A stretch of DNA of 64,000 nt from Blastopirellula marina (GTDB taxonomy: Bacteria; Planctomycetota; Planctomycetia; Pirellulales; Pirellulaceae): the NCBI RefSeq assembly GCF_002967715.1, contig NZ_PUIA01000016.1, positions 372,001 to 436,000 of the forward strand, read 5' to 3'. Made by a program: the position numbers and the translations under genes. The notes under the pieces are model-generated. The model was not told where the DNA came from and searched no databases. It saw nothing but the letters and a program-made list of their open reading frames with translations. The number at the start of each line of letters is the position of its first letter. The stretch's first letter is position 1. Of the stretch, positions 55,401-63,429 are shown piece by piece.

Positions 55401-57216
55401 TGGGCATCGCCGTTTGTAGATACCCGATAAGACGCAGGGCGTCGGCCATCTGGGCGTTCAGGTTCGACGACTCTTGATTGCGCGGCACGATCGTCATGTC
55501 CGCATTGCCAAATCGTCGCATCCCGTCGAGATCGGTCAGCGAACCATTGATGATGCTCGCCATCGGCAGATGGGTTAGTTCAGGTCCATCGGGGCCATGC
55601 GCAGGAACTTCGAGCATGCCGATCGTTACGTCATGAATATCTTTGAGTAACAATTCATAACGAGCCAATGTCGAGTCGCTACCGGTGTGCTCGAACATTT
55701 GCGTTAGTTCCGGAACGTGGTAAACACAATAATTCCAGCCCAGAATCGCATCGCGAGCCTTGATCCCGTCATCGGTCAAGTCGGCACTCCAGGCCAGTTG
55801 ATACGGTGTGTCGACGAACTTGTTCCAGGCTTGAATGAGGTTGTCGGCCGGCGAGTCCCCCAAGGGAGAGGTAATCTGCACTTTCCGTTGTTCAGGAAGA
55901 TGGGCCAGGAGGACTTCCAACTGATTCTTCATCTCAGCCAGGTGTGCTGCTTCGACGTCACCCGATTCGAACAGCAGACGAAACTGGTAACCGATCAGGT
56001 AATCGTCCAGTCGACGGAAGTATTGAGGGGCGAAGTCGATCGGACTCCAGATCATATCGCCGCGGCGGGAAGGTGGCTGAGCCAGTTGCTCTCGCAGATG
56101 CCATACTTCGTCGAGGGTTGCCCAGCGTGGGTCTTTTTCCTTATCCGCTTCCCCATCCTGCTTGGCATCGTCTTTCTCGGCGTCAGGTTGAGTTTCAGAC
56201 GGCGGGGGAGATTCCTTTTCCTTAGAATCTTCCGAGGCTTCTTCCTCGCCTTCTTTCTTAGGTTCTTCCTGGTAGTATCGACAGACAAACTTGGCAGGGA
56301 AGTTCTTCGTAAGAATTCCTTGCCCACCTTGAAACAGACGCGGCGTCTGGGCGATGACCCCTTCGCCGAGGTGGTTTTGGACGCGCACACAGATGTGGTG
56401 ATACAACTCGTTTAGATCTAACGCATTGTCGCCAGAGATATCGCTGATCCCCTTGCCAGTCAACGCTTCCTGGACGGCTTGCGAAAAGATCGAGTTTCTT
56501 TGAAGCGATAAAGAGAGTGACTTCTGGCCGTTCTCGTGCGAGGTAATCAAGAACAAGTTCGGGTCTTTGCGCCCTCGCATTTCGCTTTCGAGGGCCGAGG
56601 TGAAGTTGTTCTCATAAAGATCGATCCGACCGTCCGTCACAATCGTGCCGGCATCGAGCAAGACCAACTTCAGCGGGCAATTTGCCGTCTCCATCCAATC
56701 GAGCACGTCACTTAGCGGAAGGACTCCACGGCTTTCCCAGTTTGCCAGCGTCTTTCGCAGGAAAGTTTGAGTGGCTACCACTACGTGCGGCGTGCCTTCG
56801 ACGTCATACCTCAGCGTATGCGCTTGAATATAAAGGACGCAGGCATCGTGTTGACCGGGTAGGTTGCCGCTAGCGACTTGAGCTGCCAGTTGATTGATGG
56901 GAGGGAGGGACTTCTCCAGGGCAATGCCCCCCATGTGAAACGACTTGGGATCGTGATTGCCATCCAAGGCCAACTCTTGGGCTACAGAGCTATGAACCAG
57001 CGGCATGGTTGCCCCGAGATCGTATTCGACGCGATCCGCGGCAAAGAAGTAAGTCCGCTGTTGGGCTGGGGGTAACAGAAACCAAACGAGCACGCCGACG
57101 AGGATCAGAAAGAGCGTCGCCACAAAGAACAGGCGAACCATCCGGTTCATCGGCTGACCGCCTTTGGATGGGCGGTGCTTCCAATCCTGCTTCATGCCGG
57201 GAGTCAGCTTGGCCAT
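52405..57216 (-). CDS. Giant bitopic protein with pseudo-caspase domain
   Basis: 1603 residues. Short basic N-terminus (MKQDWKHRPSKGG), one membrane helix (28-49, FFVATLFLILVGVLVWFLL), then a large periplasmic region. Residues ~60-310 follow caspase-like order: ACVLYIQAHT keeps His133, but KLVLLDAGTI has Gly190 where the catalytic Cys should be; LFLITSHENGQKS and NSIFSQAVQEALTG follow as in C14 proteins. An acidic Glu/Lys linker (~330-375) leads to ~1200 residues of helical then repeated beta-sandwich character (e.g. FPPGKVVFNLEYDRTVLDVS; PPTINIQPSPLTIPVNEG), likely Ig-like. Same layout as the 1769-residue protein two genes on, without vWA. Function unknown; a structural envelope part is a reasonable guess. 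Confidence 0.85.
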   Translation of the reverse strand: MAKLTPGMKQDWKHRPSKGGQPMNRMVRLFFVATLFLILVGVLVWFLLPPAQQRTYFFAADRVEYDLGATMPLVHSSVAQELALDGNHDPKSFHMGGIALEKSLPPINQLAAQVASGNLPGQHDACVLYIQAHTLRYDVEGTPHVVVATQTFLRKTLANWESRGVLPLSDVLDWMETANCPLKLVLLDAGTIVTDGRIDLYENNFTSALESEMRGRKDPNLFLITSHENGQKSLSLSLQRNSIFSQAVQEALTGKGISDISGDNALDLNELYHHICVRVQNHLGEGVIAQTPRLFQGGQGILTKNFPAKFVCRYYQEEPKKEGEEEASEDSKEKESPPPSETQPDAEKDDAKQDGEADKEKDPRWATLDEVWHLREQLAQPPSRRGDMIWSPIDFAPQYFRRLDDYLIGYQFRLLFESGDVEAAHLAEMKNQLEVLLAHLPEQRKVQITSPLGDSPADNLIQAWNKFVDTPYQLAWSADLTDDGIKARDAILGWNYCVYHVPELTQMFEHTGSDSTLARYELLLKDIHDVTIGMLEVPAHGPDGPELTHLPMASIINGSLTDLDGMRRFGNADMTIVPRNQESSNLNAQMADALRLIGYLQTAMPTAADRKKMADSLRQFSQQPVPDYTYIDNSTPFLARLSTAMLPRASEASMEKLRTLYLKIAGAGSPPSDDSAAPFIELGETIQANMPADAEYRSQVLYQVRVRSLDWRDTPQIVGEVSPLPFRFPVKEKIPRLTVRPGKETQSLQLDRIAEKVDFEIELVAANFPPGKVVFNLEYDRTVLDVSFKNEDLAASGDTLDYNIDASGPITIRGSVSARIDREKNASRRNMADIRAAQSEPIVFTIPAKYIPPGAESSRSCKLNVSLPWAEEVDVVVQQTGASGAGIYYGQRVQIPLFDNRESEFNLGLINRSRINRKVKVSIYPVVRPETSLMPTGRIFSDQYHRKPLDGGANSQEAEITPWRVATYERPTITLGNDFLPTGVASDVSLASYDQIPPPSTRERGRIVNDTVQPDRCQWLKFTGPPGPPGPDGKPGIGGKVTPTDISNGLLVVIEDLENKDVNNNPVRWMRWIEWVPRAPQSYLDVQTSVLPVDKLSRLEMIVQPITGEHSLPTATWDEERLFGFPSLPHNLAKVPIRVEWDWKWQDTFEDSELIKRQAFGTISSPEATATLGAILNLDGTKPVRRPILLDIACAEKLPTLRRAFRNVMDLDSGKLDADASAGFEALRLDAYLPHIEDEEKPSPAVDVMASSWADSRLPIILPPNIETIDWMLAISTDTNSFNGASEIKPDKIQLGLLEKGNGFESARLNFTETIYSNRSFSAELTAAQAEGPLVITATLQDVVAKGLSAKTYETFVGDFVVEIYNGTKQVNDLRIPVVIDKDPPTINIQPSPLTIPVNEGLKVTIPTQDNDSGIKYLEYGSPGPGDTIADKPLKLEPLVGNILPNPNDTFLRIPQFLLTIRPEDLKWDAGTTQKLRVRAVNRADLKSAPLDLIVRVGPKSNAPMNAGGPMQPMIIKAQVVFVNGRPATDPQYQPSIKEVPVQPRLDADGVTWVFESDMLKPGTKYTLVSSGRQSSGGIKSTETEAEATPAKENAPVYKLKFD

Positions 57217-57311
57217 GGTGAATCTCGTGCTACGGCGTTGTGTTCAGTGGGCGGTCGCTGCGGAACGGTTCTCGTCCGAAAGAAACGATGCCGCAGATTA
57301 CACTTCCGGTC

Positions 57312-57339
57312 ATTAAATCACACCCACAGGGGGTTGCAA
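57312..57339 (-). promoter_or_regulatory. Candidate promoter of the 1603-residue protein gene
   Basis: On the minus strand TTGCAA, 16-bp spacer, TTTAAT preceded by TGA (extended -10), ~95 bp before the start and just after the methyltransferase terminator. Confidence 0.5.
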
Positions 57340-57407
57340 GTCAGCGAGTCTTGGTTGCCGGATTGTTAAAGTCGATTTCCCAGCGAAATCCTGATCTCTT
57401 GGCAAAC

Positions 57408-57440
57408 AAAAAAAGCGGACCGCCTGGCAGCGGTCCGCTT
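57408..57440 (-). terminator. Intrinsic terminator of the methyltransferase gene
   Basis: Perfect 11-bp stem (57413-57423 with 57430-57440), 6-nt loop, then a U-rich run on the minus strand (complement of 57408-57414), 25 bp past the stop. Confidence 0.92.
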
Positions 57441-57464
57441 CTCGTTTCTGGTTGGAATCAGTGG

Positions 57465-59081
57465 TTACGGACGAACCAGCAAGGAAGCATTCGCCAGGCG
57501 CTTGAGCACCTCGTCGACCGCCTTGCCCATGACCTCGTCCATGGAGATACCTTGCGGCTTCTCGCCTTTCTGTTGAATGACCAGCTTGCCTTCGTCGACC
57601 AGCCGTTTCAGTTCTTCGACAAGCTGATCCTTTGATCGCGTGCCGTCCATGAGCGGCACTAAATGCTTAGAAAGGTCATCGACATTGACCGTTTCGTGTC
57701 GGCAACTGGTCAGGCGGTTCGTGCTTTCGGCCTGCATACGAGCCACCGCCGAGGTCTTGGGGAACTCAGGGATATCAGCCGTGTACATCGAAGGATTGTA
57801 CTGCAGTTCAACAATCCCGCTCACTGTCATATGGATGAGATTGGTCGCCAGCGATCGCTTGAGCGCTTCAATCTTCGACGCATCCGCAATGACACCGTCG
57901 ACCATCTTATCCAACGCGTTCTGGAAAAGATCGTCGAACGCGACGGCACATGGGTAGGCTTCTTTGAGCTTCGTAACCGTTTCGATCACCAGCGGATCTT
58001 GCGTCGTCATCGTTTGGCGAGTCACCGGATTGGCGAACGTTCGCGGTTCGCCAGGCTGCGGCATTTTGCCCTTTTCCGCATGTTCGTCCATGTTGCCGGT
58101 GAAGTACGATCCTTCCAGCGATTCGAGTTTGAGTGCTCGCGAGACAGGGGCGTCTTTGTTGCACAGCAATGTTTGCCGGAAGGTTCGATTGCGGACGAAG
58201 TCGGCATATTGCTCGCGCTGCACGATATCAGGGGCAATGCGCTCGAGCGTTTGAGCGATTTCCTTGGGGAAATTGCCGATCCACATTGTCGCCAACTGCG
58301 ATTCCCCCAGGTACTGCAGGTCGTAGTTTTTGGCCCGCTCGATGAACTCGTGGAAGTAGATCGGCGTGTTGTCCTTCTCGAGATGCTCGTGGAACAGGTA
58401 GTTGTCCGACTGGCGACGCAGCAGTTGCAGTTCGCTGTTGAGCAACATCCCATAGGCCCCCTTATCGGCCGAAACGCTCTTGGCCAGGAACTCGAGCAAA
58501 GCACGCGACTGCTGAATGCGTCGCGGAGCGTCTTTCAGGTTGCGGACATGATAGTTCATCATGTCGCGAATCATGCCCCGCAAGTGCCACCCGGGATAGG
58601 TGTTGTAGCTGATGTAGGCGATCCCGTTCTCGTTCATGTTTTTCTGGCAGATCTCGAAGATCTTCTCTTGAACGTTCTCAGGAATCCAGGAAAAGACGCC
58701 GTGCACGATAATATAGTCGAACTTGCCCATCGATTCGTCGATGTCGGTGCAGTCCATGTGCTTCAGTTCGATGTTCGTCAGTCCGAGCGCATCGATGTTG
58801 AGCTGGCCCCGCTCGATTTGTTTTTTGGAAAGATCGACACCAATGAACTGGCTTTCCGGCAAAGACTCGGCCATCGGAATGAGGTTGCCGCCGGCAGCAC
58901 AGCCAATTTCTAAGACGCGGCAGTTCTCGATAGCCGCTGGTTTGATCCCGAATAGGTTGCCCACGCTTGCCAGGCGTTCTGGGTGAGATTGGCGAAAAGG
59001 GTGGCTGGGGTACGGGACGACATCGTAGCTGTACTCTTCTTCGGCCAGCGATTGCTGTTGCAAGTTATCGGCAGTGCTCAT
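57465..59081 (-). CDS. SAM-dependent methyltransferase with regulatory domain
   Basis: 538 residues. Class I methyltransferase fold at ~20-180: motif I VLEIGCAAGGNL (56-67), FIGVDLSKKQIERGQ, and FDYIIVHGVFSWIP. From ~215 comes the methyltransferase regulatory domain seen in similar proteins (YFHEFIERAKNYDLQYLGES) and a winged-helix-like C-terminus (LMDGTRSKDQLVEELKRLVD). Substrate unknown; related proteins occur in many aquatic bacteria. It may simply be a neighbour, or may modify a protein of the secretion machinery; nothing in the sequence decides. Confidence 0.9.
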   Translation of the reverse strand: MSTADNLQQQSLAEEEYSYDVVPYPSHPFRQSHPERLASVGNLFGIKPAAIENCRVLEIGCAAGGNLIPMAESLPESQFIGVDLSKKQIERGQLNIDALGLTNIELKHMDCTDIDESMGKFDYIIVHGVFSWIPENVQEKIFEICQKNMNENGIAYISYNTYPGWHLRGMIRDMMNYHVRNLKDAPRRIQQSRALLEFLAKSVSADKGAYGMLLNSELQLLRRQSDNYLFHEHLEKDNTPIYFHEFIERAKNYDLQYLGESQLATMWIGNFPKEIAQTLERIAPDIVQREQYADFVRNRTFRQTLLCNKDAPVSRALKLESLEGSYFTGNMDEHAEKGKMPQPGEPRTFANPVTRQTMTTQDPLVIETVTKLKEAYPCAVAFDDLFQNALDKMVDGVIADASKIEALKRSLATNLIHMTVSGIVELQYNPSMYTADIPEFPKTSAVARMQAESTNRLTSCRHETVNVDDLSKHLVPLMDGTRSKDQLVEELKRLVDEGKLVIQQKGEKPQGISMDEVMGKAVDEVLKRLANASLLVRP

Positions 59082-59394
59082 GAGCTCTTTTCACGAAGGG
59101 GTCAGAAGAATGGGATAAGGTAACAGGGCCCGAATGCCCTTGTTTGCTTAAGGTTTCATTCTTCCCTCAAATGGGGAAAGTGTCGTGGGCAAAGTCGCGA
59201 AACTCCCCGAATTCTTCCGGTTTTCCGGGGGATTCTTGGCGATTGCAGTCATCGAGACAGTTGGGGTAAACCGCGGGGTATGCGCGATACTGCCGGTTAA
59301 ATGGTTTTTGACGGAGCCGATCGATCTTATTGACCTCTTATCAGGCGGCACGTTCTTTAAACTTCATTGCTTGAAAGCCTTAGGACGTAATTGT
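59082..59394. other. Divergent region upstream of methyltransferase
   Basis: About 310 bp (59082-59394) between the leftward methyltransferase and the rightward FHA promoter. A short open frame at 59185-59448 lacks an SD and runs through the promoter, so it is not called. Nothing else recognised. Confidence 0.5.
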
Positions 59395-59423
59395 TTGACG
59401 AGGCACTTAGATACTGATCTAAT
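59395..59423 (+). promoter_or_regulatory. Candidate promoter of the FHA / sheath-fusion operon
   Basis: TTGACG (59395-59400), 17-bp spacer, TCTAAT (59418-59423): five of six matches in each box. It places the transcript start near 59430, after an in-frame ATG at 59426, so the gene should start at 59471. Confidence 0.6.
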
Positions 59424-59470
59424 CGATGATTGGATCCGTTCCCCCTAAATTAGGCGCAAGTTTTATCATC

Positions 59471-61834
59471 ATGTTGGTTGTCCTTGAGGTGGTTGTCGGC
59501 TCGGAGGTCGGACGCCAAATCAAAATTCCGCAAGATCGAACGTGCAAAATTGGACGCACGAACTACTCGGATGAGGCCTTCACCGACGACGTGATGATGT
59601 CCGGCCAACACTTCGAGATTCGCAACGACGGAAAGTATTGCTGGCTTCGCGATCTCGAGAGCCGTAACGGAACCCGCGTGGACGATGACTTTGTCAAAGA
59701 GAGCCTGGTCATTCGGGACGGACAGAAGGTCTTCGCTGGACGAACCGAGTTCACGGTCAAGATCGAAGGGGGAGCCAAGAGTCCCTACGAGTCGACGAGC
59801 ATCGGTACTTTCGAACCGGTTCGCAATCGTTCGCTCATGTCGACCACGTTCGGCAGTCAGATTTTATCAGAGGATGATCCCCGTTTCCCTAAGTCCGAAT
59901 CGCCCCCCTCGGGGCAACCACACCCTGCACCTCCTGGGCCACCCATGCCGCCGGTAGCTCCGGGGCCGCCTCCAGCCGGCATGCCTGGGCAGCCGATGGG
60001 TGGTAACTTTGAGTTTGCTGATTCTGGGGATGCCCCAAATTTTTCTACGCCAGGAAACTTCACTCCGCCCGAATTCGCCAAGCCCGATACAGGCACCGCT
60101 CCTGGCACAGCACCGGGGTATCCACCAGGTTTTCCACCCGCCGGTAGTCCGCCACCGCCAGGGCCAACTCCGCATGGCACTTCGAAAAGTCCTCCGTGGG
60201 CGCATCCAGCACCCATGCCGGTAACGCCGGGGCAACCGATGCCAGGGCAAGTCACGCCGGGGCAATTGCCGCCAGGGTCGCCATCTCCCGGACAGCCGCA
60301 GTTCCCACCGCCACACAAACGAGGTGGCGACGACGGACCTGTCTTTAAGTTCGCCAGAGGGGGTGGAGAAGGTGCCCCGGCTGGACCACCACCTGGAATG
60401 CCACCAGGTTTCCGGCATACGCCAGGCACGCCACCGGGTACACCGCCAGGAAGTCCAGGCGGCGGAGATCCACGATTTCAGGCACCTCCTACGATACATC
60501 CTCCGTCGGTCGGTGGGGCACCTCCAAGTTTTGAAGCTCCCCAGCAACCACCGCGGGAAACGCCTTCAAGCTTTGCTCCCCCTCCACCAGAAAGACCATT
60601 ACCACCAGGAACGCCGCCTGTTCCTCCAGGTACACCCTCGGGTGGCTTTCCCGATTTCGATGAGCCCTCGGGACCACCTCAGTTTTCCAGTTTCACTTCG
60701 CCTCCGGTCTCCCCAGATCCAGCGCCTCCCGAGCACAAGTTAGGCCCACCTGGCAGTCATCATGTGCCGCCCTGGGAAGCTCAGGGAGGGTTTGGAGAGG
60801 GCCGAAATCCCAATCTTGATTTCGAGGGGGATGACTTCGGTCCCAACACGGGGCCGGCGCTCGATTTTGGCGACGAACCCGATGAGGAAGATGAACCGCT
60901 GTTTGGTCCCCCATCGTTCGCCGGGGGAAGCGGACCATCGTTTACCAATCAAATGGGACCTGCCGGCGGAAATCCTAACCTGGTTGGATTTTCGTCAGAT
61001 GAACCACCGGCAAATAAGTTTACGGGGCCGCCATCGGAAGAAGCATCGTTCCCTCCGATAGGCAGTCCCCCAAACATCGTCGAGCCCACCGCTCCATCTC
61101 CTTCATCGAACTGGCGCATTCCCGATTACGTTTCCGCAGCTCCTCCACCATCGCAAATCGACGAGGGAAAGCAGGACGCGGGCAGAACCTCGCCCGATTC
61201 GGTACGCGGCCTGTGCTTCAAAGAGGAAACAGCAGACTCCGGCTATCCGGTCTATCACAGCATTATCGAAGGAGTCCCCCAGGTTCCATTTTCACCATTC
61301 GCTTTGATCAGCGAATTGTCGAAGATTGCCAAGCCGGTTCTGTCGATTCATTTCATGCGAGCCGAAATGCAGATCCCCGAGGATTTGCAAGGAACACCCC
61401 TGCGCGGCGATTTGGATCCTAAGTTTGCCGCACTCGGCGGGCCAATGCTCTACTGTCCGGAAGATCTTGAACCGTTTCGAGAGATCATTGGTGAGTTGTG
61501 GGGCCTGGATGCGATTAGCTGCATGTTTACCACGGGAGATCCCCAGGGAATTGTCGATCATTTCCGGGAAGGCCTGTTTGCTCCCAAGCGAGGCGACCTG
61601 CCTGGCCCCGGACCTGGCCCGCAGTTCTTTGCCGTCTTTTCACCAAATCTGTTGACCACCTTTTTGTCGCAGCGCGATCAAGATACGGTCGACCAGTTAT
61701 TGGGTAACGAGGTCGTCGGCGTTTTGGCTGAAGTGGCCGATATGCCCGACAGTTGGCAGTTGTTCACCAAAAAATCGTGGGCTGAACCGCTTAAGAAGCT
61801 GGGCATGAATCGCGTTGTCGAGCAGCCTCAATAG
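59471..61834 (+). CDS. FHA protein with long Pro/Gly linker and DUF4123-like end
   Basis: 787 residues from ATG 59471 (chosen from the promoter position and FHA alignment). FHA domain at 1-95 has Gly28-Arg29, Ser44, His47 and Asn66, with the same spacing as the other FHA protein. Residues ~150-560 are low-complexity Pro/Gly (PPGTPPVPPGTPSGGF), probably disordered. Residues ~590-787 are folded: GGPMLYCPEDLEPFREIIG, LWGLDAISCMFTTGDPQGIV and QFFAVFSPNLLTTFL parallel the DUF4123 pattern of T6SS effector adaptors (inference). It is followed after 49 bp by the TssB-TssC fusion, so the two are likely co-expressed. Could link kinase signalling to spike loading or sheath control. Confidence 0.86.
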   Translation: MLVVLEVVVGSEVGRQIKIPQDRTCKIGRTNYSDEAFTDDVMMSGQHFEIRNDGKYCWLRDLESRNGTRVDDDFVKESLVIRDGQKVFAGRTEFTVKIEGGAKSPYESTSIGTFEPVRNRSLMSTTFGSQILSEDDPRFPKSESPPSGQPHPAPPGPPMPPVAPGPPPAGMPGQPMGGNFEFADSGDAPNFSTPGNFTPPEFAKPDTGTAPGTAPGYPPGFPPAGSPPPPGPTPHGTSKSPPWAHPAPMPVTPGQPMPGQVTPGQLPPGSPSPGQPQFPPPHKRGGDDGPVFKFARGGGEGAPAGPPPGMPPGFRHTPGTPPGTPPGSPGGGDPRFQAPPTIHPPSVGGAPPSFEAPQQPPRETPSSFAPPPPERPLPPGTPPVPPGTPSGGFPDFDEPSGPPQFSSFTSPPVSPDPAPPEHKLGPPGSHHVPPWEAQGGFGEGRNPNLDFEGDDFGPNTGPALDFGDEPDEEDEPLFGPPSFAGGSGPSFTNQMGPAGGNPNLVGFSSDEPPANKFTGPPSEEASFPPIGSPPNIVEPTAPSPSSNWRIPDYVSAAPPPSQIDEGKQDAGRTSPDSVRGLCFKEETADSGYPVYHSIIEGVPQVPFSPFALISELSKIAKPVLSIHFMRAEMQIPEDLQGTPLRGDLDPKFAALGGPMLYCPEDLEPFREIIGELWGLDAISCMFTTGDPQGIVDHFREGLFAPKRGDLPGPGPGPQFFAVFSPNLLTTFLSQRDQDTVDQLLGNEVVGVLAEVADMPDSWQLFTKKSWAEPLKKLGMNRVVEQPQ

Positions 61835-61883
61835 TTCGGCACCACGTTACAACCTGAAGCAAGGCAATGTCGGGGAAGACATC

Positions 61884-63332
61884 ATGGCGGAAATTCAAGT
61901 TGGCGGTTCGCGTTCTCATGCTCCGGAGGTCAATGAGAAGACACCGCTGCATATCTTGCTGATTGGCAATTTCCGGGGCACCGGACACGAGTCGGAACGT
62001 AAGAGCCCCAAGCCGGTTTGCGTCGATCGCGACAATCTATACGAGTTGCCTGAAAAGCTGGGCGTTCGTCTCGATGGCATCCTGGCCTCCGCCGATGGCC
62101 AGACCGAGGATATCGAGTTCCAAGAGTTCGAGGACTTCGAGCCCGATGAATTGTTCGAGAAGCTGACGCTCTTCGAGAATCTCCGCACGCTTCGTCGTCG
62201 TCTGCAAAACCCTAAGCATTTTGATGCCGCTGCCGCGGAAGTCATGGCCTGGGCACCCAAGCAGGAAGAAACGCCCGCGAGTGCTCCTGTCGAAGCGTCC
62301 CCCGTATCGGCAGCGGCCCCCGGTTCGGAAGATCTTTTCGCGGACGTTCTCTCGCAATCGACTGACGCCAGTGGTTCTCCTCTGGAAACCGGCAACTGGG
62401 GAGCTTTCATCGAAGAGGTCCTCTCCGGCAGCAATATTCAAAAGGTCGATCCACGCCAGGACGAACTAGTCGCTGTCGTCGATCAAGCCATCCAGGAAAC
62501 GATGCGGCGAGTACTACAAGGGCCGAAGTTTCACGCCTTGGAAATGAACTGGCGGGGCCTGCGGATGTTGACCTTCCAGGTCGAAACGCACGCCAAGCTG
62601 AAGATCTATATCCTCGATACCACGGCCCAGGCATTCCGCGAAATGCTGCAAAGCGAAAACTGGCAGACCAGTTGGCTGGCGGAAACGATCACGATGCCCG
62701 CCAAGACACCCGGGGCCACGCCGTGGGGCTTGGTTGGCTGCCTGTTTCCTTTCGGAGTGAATGAGGACGACCTCATCCTGGCGGCAAAGCTGGGTGACAT
62801 CTGCCAGTCCGCCGGAGCCGCTGCCGCGATCGAGTTGCGGGCCACGAAAGATCAGTGGCTCGATCCGGAATCCTCCCTTCACGAGGCCTGGAATGCCAGC
62901 CGCATGACACGGCCGATGCTCAACGTCACCGGCCTCTGGCCAAGAGTGCAATTGCGGCTGCCATACGGCAAGAAGTACAAGTCGACCGATAGCTTCGACT
63001 TCGAAGAGGTCTCTAAGCCGGGCGGAAGTCAACTCGCCTGGGGCAGCCCCGTGTGGTTGGCCTGTGCGGCGGTGGGTAACGGCTACAACGAATCAGGCTG
63101 GGGCCTGGACACTTCCGCGGTTTCGCAGTTCAGCGATTTGCCGGTCTACTACGATCCGGCAGATGATGGAGACGCCCATCCATGCGGCGAGTACCTGCTG
63201 ACCGACGAAGAATCGGCCAAGCTGATGGATATCGGCTTGAGCCCCGTGATCTCGTTCAAGAACCAGGACCGGGTCCAGATTCGCGGCCTGCAATCGCTAC
63301 GCGGCGGCAAATTGCAAGGGTCATGGAAGTAG
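61884..63332 (+). CDS. Natural TssB-TssC sheath-subunit fusion
   Basis: 482 residues from ATG 61884, which has SD GGGGAAG; the frame is open further upstream but overlaps the FHA gene. Residues 1-125 are TssB-like (MAEIQVGGSR, TPLHILLIGNF, VCVDRDNLYELPEKLGVRLD, FENLRTLRRRLQNP). A ~50-residue Ala/Pro/Ser linker leads to a TssC-like part (~170-482) with FHALEMNWRGLRMLT (WRGL 223-226), RPMLNVTGLWPRVQLRLPYG and an ending ISFKNQDRVQIRGLQSLRGG. It lacks the TssC C-terminal domain (GKPGSY...) found in both tssC genes here. Without it the normal sheath interlocking may be impossible, so a cap, initiator or regulator is more likely than a sheath body subunit. Confidence 0.87.
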   Translation: MAEIQVGGSRSHAPEVNEKTPLHILLIGNFRGTGHESERKSPKPVCVDRDNLYELPEKLGVRLDGILASADGQTEDIEFQEFEDFEPDELFEKLTLFENLRTLRRRLQNPKHFDAAAAEVMAWAPKQEETPASAPVEASPVSAAAPGSEDLFADVLSQSTDASGSPLETGNWGAFIEEVLSGSNIQKVDPRQDELVAVVDQAIQETMRRVLQGPKFHALEMNWRGLRMLTFQVETHAKLKIYILDTTAQAFREMLQSENWQTSWLAETITMPAKTPGATPWGLVGCLFPFGVNEDDLILAAKLGDICQSAGAAAAIELRATKDQWLDPESSLHEAWNASRMTRPMLNVTGLWPRVQLRLPYGKKYKSTDSFDFEEVSKPGGSQLAWGSPVWLACAAVGNGYNESGWGLDTSAVSQFSDLPVYYDPADDGDAHPCGEYLLTDEESAKLMDIGLSPVISFKNQDRVQIRGLQSLRGGKLQGSWK

Positions 63333-63352
63333 TGACTTCCGTTGGCCGCATG

Positions 63353-63388
63353 AAAAAAAACAGGGACAGCACCGACGTGCCATCCCTG
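63353..63388 (-). terminator. Intrinsic terminator of the DHS-like gene
   Basis: 12-bp stem with two G-U pairs (63361-63372 with 63377-63388), 4-nt loop and eight U on the minus strand. Lies between convergent genes. Confidence 0.88.
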
Positions 63389-63429
63389 GTTCCAATTCGA
63401 ACTCTTGGAGCAGTGGGTAACCTGAGAGC

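Noticed and set aside
57663-58913. 416-codon plus-strand open frame opposite the methyltransferase
   Set aside because: Antisense shadow of a gene with clear methyltransferase motifs.
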